A stretch of DNA of 64,000 nucleotides, taken from NCBI GenBank assembly GCA_002305015.1, contig DBPW01000002.1, positions 13,793 to 77,792 of the forward strand. Reading direction: 5' to 3'. Shown in pieces: positions 19,098 through 28,636 of this stretch. The position numbers and the translations under genes are program-made. This DNA comes from Bacteroidales bacterium UBA1410. GTDB taxonomy: Bacteria > Bacteroidota > Bacteroidia > Bacteroidales > Dysgonomonadaceae. Every line of letters starts with the position of its first letter. The first letter of the stretch is position 1. The notes under the pieces are model-generated. The model was not told the DNA's origin. It saw nothing but the letters and a program-made list of their open reading frames with translations, and made no database searches.

Positions 19098-20636
19098 TTA
19101 TTGTGCCCACATTTCTCTATCGAGATTGCGATAATTGATGGCTTCTGCCAGATGAGCTGTTTTGATATTTTCGCTCCCTTCCAGATCGGCAATAGTGCGT
19201 GAAACCTTAAGAATGCGGTTATAAGCACGAGCAGATAATCCGAGCTTTTCCATTGCAGTTTTTAATAACCGGCGTCCGGATTCATCAACCGAAACAAATC
19301 TGTGGAGCAATTGGGAAGTCATTTGAGCATTACAATAAACTCCGGCAGTTTTCGTAAATCTCTCCTCTTGAATTTGTCGTGCCCTGATCACGCGTTTTCT
19401 AATTTCGGTACTGCTTTCGGAAGGAGTTTTGTCAGCAATCTTTTCAAAAGGGACAGGTACGATTTCAACTTGAATATCTATCCGGTCGAGCAATGGTCCC
19501 GATATTTTATTCAGATACTTTTGAACAGCTCCGGGCGCACAAACACACTCTTTATCGGGATGATTATAATAACCACAAGGACAGGGATTCATGGCTGCCA
19601 CCAGCATAAAACCGGCCGGATATTCTATTGAAAATTTTGCCCTCGAAATGGTAATTGCCCGATCTTCGAGTGGTTGTCGCATCACTTCGAGTACACTGCG
19701 ATTAAATTCGGGCAACTCATCGAGAAACAACACCCCATTATGAGCCAAACTGATTTCTCCCGGTTGAGGGAATGCCCCTCCACCCACCATTGCTACATCG
19801 CTGATAGTATGATGGGGTGAACGAAACGGCCGACGTGACATGAGCGATGCATTGCTACTCATTTTACCCGCTACGCTGTGAATTTTGGTTGTTTCCAATG
19901 CTTCTTGTATGGTAAGAGGCGGAAGAATCGAGGGCATGCGCTTAGCCATCATCGATTTCCCGGAACCCGGAGGTCCTATCATCAAGATATTGTGTCCGCC
20001 GGCTGCTGCAACCTCCAAAGCCCGCTTCACGTTTTCCTGTCCTTTTACCTCGGAAAAATCAAATTCAAACTCCGATTGATTGATCATGAACTCCCGATAG
20101 ATATCCACTTCAGTGCTTTTGAGTTTGCGCTTGTCGTTAAAAAACTCGATGACTTCACAAATGTTTTTTACTCCGTAAACTTCAAGATGATCCACTACAG
20201 CAGCTTCCCGCGCATTTTCGAAAGGGAGGATAAGTCCTTTAAAGCCGTTTTCTTTCGCCATTACGGCAATAGGTAAAGCTCCCTTTATTGGCAAGATGGT
20301 CCCATCGAGTGAGAGTTCACCCATAATGAGGTAATCGTTAAATTTTGTGGATTGAATGGTTCCTGATGCCCCCAATATTCCTATAGCCAAAGGAAGATCG
20401 TAGGCCGAGCCCTCTTTTCGGATGTCGGCGGGCGACATGTTTACAACTACCTGCTGTCGCGGGAATTTATATCCGTTAACTTCTATAGCCGATACAATGC
20501 GTTCGTGACTCTCTTTTACAGATGCATCGGGGAGTCCTACGAGCATAAATTTTATCCCTCTGCGGATATTGACTTCAATGGTTATAAGGGTGGCATCAAT
20601 ACCGTGAACGGCTGCCCCAAAAACTTTAACTAACAT
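19098..20636 (-). CDS. yifB: YifB family Mg-chelatase-like AAA ATPase
   Basis: A 512-residue ComM/YifB protein. The N-terminal Lon-protease-like domain covers about residues 1-170. The Mg-chelatase AAA+ domain follows with Walker A GPPGSGKSMMAKRMP, Walker B LFLDELPEF and the Cys cluster MNPCPCGYY ... CVCAPG typical of this family. A C-terminal Mg_chelatase_C domain has LSARAYNRILKVSRTIADL. The Haemophilus ComM relative is a branch-migration helicase in natural transformation. Here it follows a thioredoxin-fold lipoprotein gene by 26 bases. Confidence 0.95.
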   Translation of the reverse strand: MLVKVFGAAVHGIDATLITIEVNIRRGIKFMLVGLPDASVKESHERIVSAIEVNGYKFPRQQVVVNMSPADIRKEGSAYDLPLAIGILGASGTIQSTKFNDYLIMGELSLDGTILPIKGALPIAVMAKENGFKGLILPFENAREAAVVDHLEVYGVKNICEVIEFFNDKRKLKSTEVDIYREFMINQSEFEFDFSEVKGQENVKRALEVAAAGGHNILMIGPPGSGKSMMAKRMPSILPPLTIQEALETTKIHSVAGKMSSNASLMSRRPFRSPHHTISDVAMVGGGAFPQPGEISLAHNGVLFLDELPEFNRSVLEVMRQPLEDRAITISRAKFSIEYPAGFMLVAAMNPCPCGYYNHPDKECVCAPGAVQKYLNKISGPLLDRIDIQVEIVPVPFEKIADKTPSESSTEIRKRVIRARQIQEERFTKTAGVYCNAQMTSQLLHRFVSVDESGRRLLKTAMEKLGLSARAYNRILKVSRTIADLEGSENIKTAHLAEAINYRNLDREMWAQ

Positions 20637-20662
20637 GTAAACGGGATTCTTTTATTTCTTCA

Positions 20663-21781
20663 TCAACTCCATTTGGCGCCATTTGCTATTGCTTTCTTCA
20701 CCTCATGAGCAGGGATATTCCTTCTTTTAATGGTGCCATCGGGAGAAATAAGAATATTATACGGAACATAATGGATATTGTAAGTCTTCACAATATCGGA
20801 TGCCCAGCTTTTTTTCTCTGCCACGGTAATCCATGGAATAGAATCGTTGGAAATGGTTGTAATGGGATATTTTTCCGAATCGATATAGATCGATATAAAT
20901 TGAACGGAATCTTTATTGAGGTTATTATATTCGTTTTTCAGGACATTGATCTCTTCTTTCGATTCTTTATCAGAAGCGGAAAGAAAAGACAACACCACAT
21001 ATTTGCCGGAAAAATCGATAGAACGAATGGTGTCGTTTTTTGTATCTACCAATTGAAAATAAGGAAGATGAGCTCCTTCTGCAGATAATTTTACTTTATT
21101 GCAATGCATCCTCAAATCTTCAGTCAAGGGGAAATTCGATGCTTCTCCTTCCAAATATTTCAACACACGTTCCAGCGTGGTTGGATTTTCCGTATCTCTG
21201 AATAAGTTGTTAATAAGAATGACACTGGCAATTTTAGATGGATTTTTTCTGACAAAATCTTCTGCTTTTTGGGTAAGTTCGTGATTGAGAGAGTTTAAAC
21301 GTACGATTTTTTCATTCTCGGACAGAATTCCCTGATTCGTATTTTCCATTCGATCGATTTTCATGTTATTCAATAGTTCCGCACGCTGCTTCAACAATGC
21401 TTCGTTTTCTTTCTTAAAAAGAGTCAGATCATCGTTGATCTCGTTACCATTTACCTGAATAAGGTCGGGCAAGGTAGCATCTCCTTTGATTGATATTTTC
21501 TCACCTTTATCGGCAAAAACAATAGCTGATGAGTTATAATTGTTAAAATAAAAGGTAAAGATTGTCAATGTATCGATGGATGTGCGATAGTTGAATTGTC
21601 CTTTGTTACCTATCTTCAAGGTATCAACGGTCAAAACATCGGTTGAAAAATGGGTCACTATAACATAAGGGTAATCAAGATTTGAAATTTCGCCTTTTAT
21701 AGTAACCTTATTCTCATCTTTACATGAATTGAAAGATGAAATGATGAGACAAATGGCAATTATAATTCGAAACTTACTCAT
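20663..21781 (-). CDS. DUF4369/thioredoxin-fold lipoprotein without CxxC
   Basis: A 372-residue lipoprotein (signal with a Cys in SSFNSCKDE at about residue 20). The N-terminal DUF4369-like domain (about 26-110: VTIKGEISNLDYPYVI ... DKGEKISIKGDA) is common before thioredoxin domains in Bacteroidetes. A helical middle follows, then a TlpA/AhpC-TSA fold at about 228-372. The usual WCxxC active site is replaced by SFLSASDKESKEE, with no cysteine, while the later cis-proline region HYVPYNILISPDG is kept. It therefore cannot act as a normal disulfide reductase. The start at 21781 gives a proper signal peptide; upstream codons overlap the promoter. Confidence 0.8.
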   Translation of the reverse strand: MSKFRIIIAICLIISSFNSCKDENKVTIKGEISNLDYPYVIVTHFSTDVLTVDTLKIGNKGQFNYRTSIDTLTIFTFYFNNYNSSAIVFADKGEKISIKGDATLPDLIQVNGNEINDDLTLFKKENEALLKQRAELLNNMKIDRMENTNQGILSENEKIVRLNSLNHELTQKAEDFVRKNPSKIASVILINNLFRDTENPTTLERVLKYLEGEASNFPLTEDLRMHCNKVKLSAEGAHLPYFQLVDTKNDTIRSIDFSGKYVVLSFLSASDKESKEEINVLKNEYNNLNKDSVQFISIYIDSEKYPITTISNDSIPWITVAEKKSWASDIVKTYNIHYVPYNILISPDGTIKRRNIPAHEVKKAIANGAKWS

Positions 21782-21795
21782 ATACTTACTTGCGA

Positions 21796-21803
21796 CAAAC
21801 GTA
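21796..21803 (-). promoter_or_regulatory. Putative -7 element of the DUF4369 gene
   Basis: CAAACGTA on the plus strand reads TACGTTTG on the minus strand; CAA at 21821-21823 gives a minus-strand TTG with a 17-base spacer. Confidence 0.5.
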
Positions 21804-21990
21804 TTTAAATTGTTAAGGATCAATCGTTTATCTTCTTTTAAAAAAATTCTTTTTTCACCTGTATATATTGGTTTGACAAAGATAAGTTGATTTTTCAAAT
21901 ATTCAAATATTTTTTACATTTATTTAGCAGGATTTTTAGTTTTAATTACTTAAAATGCGCCAACATTGCTGCATATAAAATTTATTTCGT

Positions 21991-21998
21991 TAGTTTTG
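21991..21998 (+). promoter_or_regulatory. Putative -7 element of the glycosyltransferase gene
   Basis: TAGTTTTG fits TAnnTTTG, 22 bases before the start codon. Confidence 0.5.
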
Positions 21999-22020
21999 CA
22001 TTGAAAAGTTTGAGAGTGGT

Positions 22021-23010
22021 ATGCAATTTTCTGTCATTATTCCTGTTTTCAATCGTCCCGCCGAATTGGATGAACTGCTGGATAGCCTTAGCCGGCAAAC
22101 CAACCGGCAATTTGAAGTGATTATCGTAGAAGATGGCTCCAATCAAAAAAGTGACGCAATAGTGAGGAAATATAAAGACTGCTTGCCGATAACTTACCTT
22201 GAAAAGACAAACTCCGGACCGGGCTTATCTCGAAATGCAGGTGCCCAAAAAGCACGATACGATTATTTGATTTTTTTCGACTCAGACTGCATAATTCCTA
22301 ATGATTACATTCACATCGTAAACGATTTTCTCACGCGGCAGTATTATGACGCCTATGGCGGTCCGGACAAAGCACTCCCCACCTTTACGACAGTGCAAAA
22401 GGCAATAAATTATGGCATGACCTCCTTTTTCACAACCGGGGGCATTCGGGGCCGTAAAAAATCGATGGAAAAATTTCATCCGCGCAGCTTCAACCTTGGG
22501 GTTTCAAAACACGCATTCAATACTGTCGGTGGATTTCGTGACATGCGTTTTGGCGAAGATATCGACTTCAGCCTTCGTCTCATTGAAAACGGATTTACTA
22601 CTACTCTTATTCCCGAGGCTTATGTGTATCATAAACGCAGAACAAATTTCAGAAAATTTTTCAAGCAGGTGTACAACTCGGGAATTGCCCGCATCAATTT
22701 ATATTTGCTTCATCCTCATTCGTTGAAACCGGTACATCTGTTACCCGCGGTTTTTGTAATAGGCATGATCGTGTTATTGGTGCTTTCCGTTTTTTATCCC
22801 ATTTTTCTGGCAATTCCTCTTGCTTACTGTTTGTTGATTTTTATGGATTCGACCATCAAAAACCGCTCAGTAAAAGTAGGACTTTACAGCGTTGCTGCTT
22901 CGTGGATTCAGCTCGTTGGCTATGGAACAGGCTTTTTATCGGCCTTTTGGAACCGACTCATTCTGAAAAGGGAGGTGGCAAGCGCTTTTGAGAAAAATTT
23001 TTATGACTAA
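22021..23010 (+). CDS. Family 2 glycosyltransferase
   Basis: A 329-residue GT-A fold enzyme. The N-terminus VIIPVFNRPAELDELLDSL binds the nucleotide sugar, IVEDGSNQ follows, and the DxD-type metal site is FFDSDC near residue 91. GEDIDFSLRL (about 179) is the acceptor/catalytic ED motif. Two hydrophobic segments at about 238-275 and one near 290-310 anchor it in the inner membrane. The sugar used is unknown. It converges with the fucose operon (4 bases between stop codons), so a link to GDP-fucose is suggested only by location. Confidence 0.88.
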   Translation: MQFSVIIPVFNRPAELDELLDSLSRQTNRQFEVIIVEDGSNQKSDAIVRKYKDCLPITYLEKTNSGPGLSRNAGAQKARYDYLIFFDSDCIIPNDYIHIVNDFLTRQYYDAYGGPDKALPTFTTVQKAINYGMTSFFTTGGIRGRKKSMEKFHPRSFNLGVSKHAFNTVGGFRDMRFGEDIDFSLRLIENGFTTTLIPEAYVYHKRRTNFRKFFKQVYNSGIARINLYLLHPHSLKPVHLLPAVFVIGMIVLLVLSVFYPIFLAIPLAYCLLIFMDSTIKNRSVKVGLYSVAASWIQLVGYGTGFLSAFWNRLILKREVASAFEKNFYD

Positions 23011-23013
23011 AGT

Positions 23014-23346
23014 TTATTCCAATTTGAAGATACGGGTCATTAATTGCCACTTTTCGTTTGATTTCTTTCCTTCGCCTGCATCCTGAAACCGATCCATGTA
23101 AGCCTCCCATTCGGCTTGACGCGGTAGCGTTGCCAATCGGTTCATATCACGTTCCCAATCGAAATCGTCAACGGTATCGACAATCATAAAAAGTTGATTC
23201 TCGTGGATATATATCTGCATATCCAAAATTCCCACTTCCTTTATTCCGGCCTGTACTTCAGGCCAAACATGAGCATGTTCACGCATATAAGCCTCAATGA
23301 GTTGAGGATCGTTCTTTAGCGATAATGTTTGACAATAACGTTTCAT
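23014..23346 (-). CDS. L-fucose/L-rhamnose mutarotase (RhaM family)
   Basis: A 110-residue protein of the L-rhamnose mutarotase family (PF05336, dimeric alpha-beta barrel). It starts MKRYCQTLSLKNDPQLI and holds the conserved HAHVWPEV with its catalytic His and the end block DxxxWxxxMxxxxxxAG. Its start lies 13 bases after the fkp stop. Next to fkp the natural role is interconversion of alpha- and beta-L-fucose, so that fucokinase receives the beta anomer. The start was chosen by family fit, since a longer open frame runs back into fkp. Confidence 0.88.
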   Translation of the reverse strand: MKRYCQTLSLKNDPQLIEAYMREHAHVWPEVQAGIKEVGILDMQIYIHENQLFMIVDTVDDFDWERDMNRLATLPRQAEWEAYMDRFQDAGEGKKSNEKWQLMTRIFKLE

Positions 23347-23359
23347 TGTATGATTATTT

Positions 23360-26215
23360 TTAACTTCGGGTAATTTGCAGTCCTGTCTGTGAAACACCCA
23401 TTTCCACAAATCGGGCCTTGTCGTTGGGCGGATTTTCACGAAGTACACGTTTAATGTTGACAGCTGCTTCGGGATCTTTGGCAATGAGGTAAAGATATCC
23501 TCCGCCGCCGGCTCCCGGAAGCTCAAGTCCCAACGTATAATCTTTTACCGGCGCAATTATTTTTTCAATGGCAGGAGGATTGGTACCTATATCGAGGCGT
23601 TGCTTTTGTTCCCATGTTTTGTTGACGCACCCACCTAAATCATCGAATTTTCCAAGCTGAATGGTTTCGGCAGTATCCAATGCATGAAGCTTCATGTCGG
23701 CCAAAAGGGCAAGCGTTTCCGATTTATTGAGTAGCATGCCGGCAACAATATCCTGCAGAATATGTTTGGCCGTGCGGGTTATGCCCGTATAGTAAAGTAA
23801 ATGACAATCGCGATATTGAGGCAATGTAAACAAATCATCGGGGAGCCAACCCGCAACCGGTTCCTGATCGAATCCTTCGTATGTACGCAACAATTTTACT
23901 CCGTGCAACACACCGCCGTACTGATCTTGCCAGCCGCCCCCTGTGGTAAGTAACTGTTCAAGTACAAGAGTTTGTTTGCCTATGTCGGTTTTTGACCATT
24001 GCAGACCAAAAAAATCGGACAGTGCACCCAAAACGGTTGCTGCCAGGATGCTGCTTGTTCCCAGACCCGATCCGGCAGGAATGGCCGAGAGCAGGGTGAG
24101 TTCAATGCCGCAGCCTAACTGCTGTAGCTGTTCATGAAGTGAAGAATAGGTTTTTTCTGAAAAATGAGGAGAAAACCCGCATAGTGCCAGTGCCGCTTTG
24201 GGAATGGAAAAAGGGGATCCCACCGTATAGAACTGCTCCAACGAAGCGTAATCGGTAACTACTTCGGTAGCCCCCAGGTCAATGGAACGCAGGGTTATGG
24301 TAAATTTCTCCGAAGGTTTTACATATACCTGAATAGGTGGTTGTCCATTGAGTTCGACAGCGATATTCACCACATTTCCTCCCTCCATCAAGCAATACGG
24401 AGGTGTGTCTGTCCACCCTCCTGCCAGATCGATGCGGACAGGACTTCTTGCCCAAACAATTTGATCGGGATGGACATTGAGGCAAGGATTCATTTTTTTT
24501 AAACCCGATGCTTCAATAAATCCTTTACGCAGTAAGGAAAAAGCTTTTTCGCGTTCTTCTCGAAACGAAAGCCCCGAGAGTTCTAGTGTCCGGCTGCGGA
24601 ACATCCTGTTGTGCATTTGCATTAACAGATCGCTTTCCGGAGGAAGAGGAGGAGGAAGGGGTAAACGATTCTTTGCAAAAGCATGCGCTTGTTCTTCGAG
24701 ATCGGTTTGATAAAAGACGCTCTTGGCATAATTTTTCGACAAAGCCACGCGATTTTCGTTCAATAATGCTTCGCGCAAATCCATGATTTTTTGGATATCG
24801 GCTTGCGATAAAATTTCATCAGCAGATAGACGCTTGTTTTTTAGCCATATCTCTCTGGCAGTCTCATCCTCGTTTTCAAGTATCATCCATTTTAATACCG
24901 AAATCATTTCTTCGGAACCGCTACATACCGGGAAAAGACGGGAAAACTGAATATCGTCTGTTCGGAACAAAAGTTCGTCCGAGACGGGTATTCTTCTTTT
25001 TGCAAACCATTCTTTTACCGGTTTTCCCATCCAATACGTGCCGGAATCGTGAATACTACCACTGAATGTGTCTTCGAACCCATAAGGGCGGATCACGTAT
25101 TTATTCCGGCCGATAGGTACCCCATCGATGCAAATGCCTTCGGGAACGGTGAGCGACCAATCGTTCGGCGGAATGCCCGTGAGAACATGTTTTTTGTTTA
25201 TTTGCCAACGGTTGCCGATATAGCTGTTTTCGACCCATATATCTGAATTTTCAGCCGTCAGGGGATAATCGATCCGGCTGTTTTGTACAAAGATTGCCGG
25301 ATGCGGTTTTATCTTTTTGTGAAGAATAAACTTCTGATTGTAGGTTTGGTTTTGAAGGGACAAGGTGGATGAAACCAATTCTTTGGATGTGCCGTAATGA
25401 TAAAAGCGAGCATCGTGTAGCGGCAAAATGGCCACTTTTAACGCGTTGATTTCCGGATCGATGATGGTGGGATGGTTGCCCATTGCCGGACCAAACTGTG
25501 AATACAGATCGTAGAATTGAATCTCGTCACCTTCCTTTTCATAACCTGATTTTTTCATTAACAAGGTTACCGTTTTGTCGCTCAACAACCATAAACCGAT
25601 ATCCAACATAAAATAGTGCGTCTGCGAAAGTTGTTGCAACGTTTCCGTATCGGGCTTCTGCAGCATGAAGTCAAGCGCAAACGAAGATTTTCGATCAAAA
25701 AAGAATACACCATGCCGACTTGCTATTTCACCGTCAACCCAAATGCCGCAGCAAACAATATCGGCCTGAGGAATCTTGGGAATTTTTCCGGCATTATGGA
25801 TGTATACGTCGCCACTGGTAATGAGAGTATGCAGGTTTGCCGGAATATCTTCCATTATTTTTTCGTACAACGGCAGTTGCAGCGATAACAACGTTTGGTT
25901 GATTTTTTGCCCCCTTGCCCAACGAAAAACCGGAATCGGGATGAATACTTTTCCCGTTGGTGCATAAGCCGGCAAGCGTCGGCTTTGTCCTCCCGCATGA
26001 ATCAGTATACGTTTTTCCCTGCCAATCCATTCAAGAAAGTCGCATCGATGGGCTTCATTCTCTTTGCTCTCTTTAAGCAGCCAGGCCGTCCCTCCTCCCG
26101 ATCCCAGTTTTTTATTTACAGGATCGGAGGTAAAAAAATAATCCGAAAAAGCAGGATCATTTTTTCTTCTTAAATAAGTCACCATATGCGGCGGTAATGA
26201 AATTAGTTTTTTCAT
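23360..26215 (-). CDS. fkp: Bifunctional fucokinase/L-fucose-1-P guanylyltransferase
   Basis: A 951-residue two-domain enzyme, almost the same length as Bacteroides fragilis Fkp, that turns free L-fucose into GDP-L-fucose. The N-terminal half is the pyrophosphorylase: KLGSGGGTAWLL at about residue 34 and ILIHAGGQSRRLPAYAPTGK at about 67-86. The C-terminal GHMP kinase half has SPVRIDLAGGWTDTPPY near 590 and the ATP loop PAGSGLGTSSILAA near 715. In Bacteroides this salvage pathway decorates capsule and surface glycoproteins. The start MKKLISLPP is supported by a promoter just upstream, which overlaps any longer frame. Confidence 0.95.
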   Translation of the reverse strand: MKKLISLPPHMVTYLRRKNDPAFSDYFFTSDPVNKKLGSGGGTAWLLKESKENEAHRCDFLEWIGREKRILIHAGGQSRRLPAYAPTGKVFIPIPVFRWARGQKINQTLLSLQLPLYEKIMEDIPANLHTLITSGDVYIHNAGKIPKIPQADIVCCGIWVDGEIASRHGVFFFDRKSSFALDFMLQKPDTETLQQLSQTHYFMLDIGLWLLSDKTVTLLMKKSGYEKEGDEIQFYDLYSQFGPAMGNHPTIIDPEINALKVAILPLHDARFYHYGTSKELVSSTLSLQNQTYNQKFILHKKIKPHPAIFVQNSRIDYPLTAENSDIWVENSYIGNRWQINKKHVLTGIPPNDWSLTVPEGICIDGVPIGRNKYVIRPYGFEDTFSGSIHDSGTYWMGKPVKEWFAKRRIPVSDELLFRTDDIQFSRLFPVCSGSEEMISVLKWMILENEDETAREIWLKNKRLSADEILSQADIQKIMDLREALLNENRVALSKNYAKSVFYQTDLEEQAHAFAKNRLPLPPPLPPESDLLMQMHNRMFRSRTLELSGLSFREEREKAFSLLRKGFIEASGLKKMNPCLNVHPDQIVWARSPVRIDLAGGWTDTPPYCLMEGGNVVNIAVELNGQPPIQVYVKPSEKFTITLRSIDLGATEVVTDYASLEQFYTVGSPFSIPKAALALCGFSPHFSEKTYSSLHEQLQQLGCGIELTLLSAIPAGSGLGTSSILAATVLGALSDFFGLQWSKTDIGKQTLVLEQLLTTGGGWQDQYGGVLHGVKLLRTYEGFDQEPVAGWLPDDLFTLPQYRDCHLLYYTGITRTAKHILQDIVAGMLLNKSETLALLADMKLHALDTAETIQLGKFDDLGGCVNKTWEQKQRLDIGTNPPAIEKIIAPVKDYTLGLELPGAGGGGYLYLIAKDPEAAVNIKRVLRENPPNDKARFVEMGVSQTGLQITRS

Positions 26216-26233
26216 GTTCTTGTTCTTTAATCC

Positions 26234-26241
26234 CAAAGGTA
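26234..26241 (-). promoter_or_regulatory. Putative -7 element of fkp
   Basis: CAAAGGTA on the plus strand reads TACCTTTG on the minus strand, 18 bases before the start at 26215, which rules out the longer upstream frame. Confidence 0.55.
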
Positions 26242-26388
26242 ATAGTTTTGTCGAGATGATTAATCATTATTCAAGGTTTGTGTAGTTGCTTATCTAGCGG
26301 TTTATTCATTTTTTGTACGCTTAAAGAAGGGAAAAGGGTAATTATGGAATTTTTTCTTTAATTGTTTTCTTTATTCAAATAAAATAAT

Positions 26389-26396
26389 TATTTTTG
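26389..26396 (+). promoter_or_regulatory. Putative -7 element of pckA
   Basis: TATTTTTG fits TAnnTTTG, about 70 bases before the pckA start. The 250-base divergent gap to fkp shows no other signal. Confidence 0.55.
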
Positions 26397-26466
26397 CATG
26401 TTGTTTTTGGGTTAAAAATCAACGAACAATACTAGTATACATTTTAACAATTAATACGCTAATAAA

Positions 26467-28080
26467 ATGGCTAATTTAGATTTAAGCAAGTATGGCATTA
26501 CGGATGTAAAAGAGATCGTATATAATCCCTCATACGATCAATTATTCGAAGAAGAAACCAAACCCGGGTTGGAAGGTTTGGAAAAAGGACAAGTTACAGA
26601 ACTGGGTGCTGTAAATGTGATGACCGGTATATACACAGGACGTTCTCCTAAAGACAAGTTCTTCATTATGGATGATGTATCCCGTGATACTCTTTGGTGG
26701 ACGTCTCCTGAATATCCAAACGACAACAAACCTCTACCCGAATCGACATGGGTTGAACTGAAAAAAATTGCAACGAAACAACTCTCGGGCAAAAGATTGT
26801 TTGTTATGGATACTTTTTTGGGTGCAAACGAAGCTACCCGTTTGAAAGTTCGGTTTGTAATGGAAGTAGCTTGGCAAGCTCACTTCGTTAAAAATATGTT
26901 TATCCGTCCTACGGAAGAAGAATTGGCCAATTATGGCGAACCCGATTTTGTAGTACTTAACGCTTCTAAAACCGATGCCGGTGATCGTTGGAAAGAACTT
27001 GGTTTGAATTCGAAGACATTTGTTGTTTTCAATTTAACCGAAAAAATGCAGCTGATTGGCGGTACATGGTATGGCGGTGAAATGAAAAAAGGTATGTTCT
27101 CTTACATGAACTACTTACTGCCGTTAAAAGGAATCGCATCGATGCACTGTTCGGCAAATACCGATATGAACGGCGAAAATACGGCTATTTTCTTCGGTTT
27201 GTCAGGAACAGGGAAAACTACCTTGTCGACCGATCCTAAACGTTTGCTGATTGGCGACGACGAGCATGGCTGGGATGATGACGGAGTATTCAACTTTGAA
27301 GGTGGTTGCTATGCCAAGGTTTATAACTTGAGCAAAGAAAGCGAACCCGACATTTACAATGCCATCAAGCGAGATGCCCTTTTGGAAAACGTCACAGTAG
27401 ACGAGAACGGGAAAATTGATTTCAGCGACAAATCCGTGACGGAAAATACGCGGGTGTCTTATCCCATTTACCATATTAAAAATATCGTTAAACCGGTTTC
27501 AAAAGGTCCTCATGCTAAACGCGTGATTTTCTTATCGGCCGATGCATTTGGAGTGCTTCCTCCGGTATCGATTTTGACACCCGAACAAGCAAAATATTAT
27601 TTTCTTTCGGGATTTACAGCCAAGTTGGCCGGAACAGAACGTGGCATAACAGAGCCGACACCTACTTTCTCGGCATGTTTTGGAGCTGCATTTCTTTCGC
27701 TTCATCCTGTAAAATATGCTCAAGAATTGAACAAAAGGATGGAACATGTCGGAGCCACTGCCTATCTCGTTAACACGGGATGGAACGGTACCGGAAAACG
27801 TATTTCCATTAAAGATACGAGAGGAATCATCGATGCCATTCTCGACGGATCGATCGATAATGCTCCTACTAAAACGATTCCTTATTTTGGTTTGGCTATT
27901 CCTACCGAGCTGAAAGGGGTGGACACGAAAGTGCTCGATCCACGTGATACCTATGCCGATCCTTCGGAATGGGAGAGAAAGGCCAAAGATTTGGCTGCCC
28001 GCTTCATTAAGAACTTCACCAAATTTTCGGGACACGAAGAAGGAGTAGCATTGGTTGAAGCAGGTCCTCATCTCGATTAA
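26467..28080 (+). CDS. pckA: Phosphoenolpyruvate carboxykinase (ATP)
   Basis: A 537-residue enzyme interconverting oxaloacetate + ATP and PEP + CO2 + ADP. In Bacteroidetes it usually runs towards oxaloacetate, feeding succinate fermentation. Nucleotide P-loop: [11 protein letters not shown] (about residues 244-254). Metal and substrate sites: [20 protein letters not shown] follows directly, and TGRSPKDKF near 58-66 binds substrate. ATP type is clear from the length and P-loop wording. A strong terminator follows. Confidence 0.97.
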   Translation: MANLDLSKYGITDVKEIVYNPSYDQLFEEETKPGLEGLEKGQVTELGAVNVMTGIYTGRSPKDKFFIMDDVSRDTLWWTSPEYPNDNKPLPESTWVELKKIATKQLSGKRLFVMDTFLGANEATRLKVRFVMEVAWQAHFVKNMFIRPTEEELANYGEPDFVVLNASKTDAGDRWKELGLNSKTFVVFNLTEKMQLIGGTWYGGEMKKGMFSYMNYLLPLKGIASMHCSANTDMNGENTAIFFGLSGTGKTTLSTDPKRLLIGDDEHGWDDDGVFNFEGGCYAKVYNLSKESEPDIYNAIKRDALLENVTVDENGKIDFSDKSVTENTRVSYPIYHIKNIVKPVSKGPHAKRVIFLSADAFGVLPPVSILTPEQAKYYFLSGFTAKLAGTERGITEPTPTFSACFGAAFLSLHPVKYAQELNKRMEHVGATAYLVNTGWNGTGKRISIKDTRGIIDAILDGSIDNAPTKTIPYFGLAIPTELKGVDTKVLDPRDTYADPSEWERKAKDLAARFIKNFTKFSGHEEGVALVEAGPHLD

Positions 28081-28106
28081 TAACGTTTGATATAAACCCG
28101 TTGAAG

Positions 28107-28136
28107 ATCCCGCCCTAAAAATGCGGGATTTTCTTT
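28107..28136 (+). terminator. Rho-independent terminator of pckA
   Basis: ATCCCGC at 28107-28113 pairs perfectly with GCGGGAT at 28123-28129, followed by TTTCTTTT. Confidence 0.88.
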
Positions 28137-28249
28137 TACCCCTTAAAATTTAATTCATATTTTAAACGCTAAAGATTAAACATATAGAGACTAATTTAGT
28201 CTATGTTTAAAAATTAGACCGATTTAGTAGCAAATCATTAATTTAATAT

Positions 28250-28257
28250 TACTTTTG
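28250..28257 (+). promoter_or_regulatory. Putative -7 element of rnpB
   Basis: TACTTTTG fits TAnnTTTG and ends about 7 bases before the mature RNA 5' end predicted from the P1 helix, a close fit to the expected start site. Confidence 0.65.
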
Positions 28258-28261
28258 CAAA

Positions 28262-28622
28262 TAGACAGCAGGTCGGTTTGTCGCCACGTATCAAGGTACG
28301 GGGAGGAAAGTCCGGGCAACATAGAGCACCATACTTCCTAACGGGAAGCTGTTCGTGAGAGCAGAGTAACGTAACAGAAAATAACCGTCTGCTTTCGGGC
28401 AGATAAGGGTGAAAAGGTGAGGTAAGAGCTCACCGGATGTTGCAGCAATGCAGCATGCCGTACGTCTTATGGGTTGCAAGGCCAAGTATATCGGATGTAG
28501 TAGGGTTGCTCGCCCGATGCCGAGGGGTAGGCCGCTAAAGAACGATGGTGACATCGTTCGCAGATAGATGACAAACATCCCTTTACAGGGATACAGAACC
28601 CGGCTTACAGACCTGCTGTTTA
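28262..28622 (+). ncRNA. rnpB: RNase P RNA (class A)
   Basis: About 360 bases forming the catalytic RNA of RNase P, which matures tRNA 5' ends. The P1 helix pairs ACAGCAGGTC at 28265-28274 with GACCTGCTGT at 28610-28619. The universal core GAGGAAAGTCCGGGC lies at about 28301-28315, and the 3' core ACAGAACCCGGCTTACAG near 28593-28610. The ACAGAAAATAACCGTC-like segment near 28372 fits the P10/P11 region. The exact ends are estimated from P1. The following YihY gene starts only about 15 bases downstream. Confidence 0.95.
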
Positions 28623-28636
28623 TTTTTGCAAAAGGA

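Noticed and set aside
27532..28071. 179-codon open frame antisense to pckA
   Set aside because: It lies wholly inside a well-conserved gene on the other strand, has no promoter or family match, and is a by-product of codon use.
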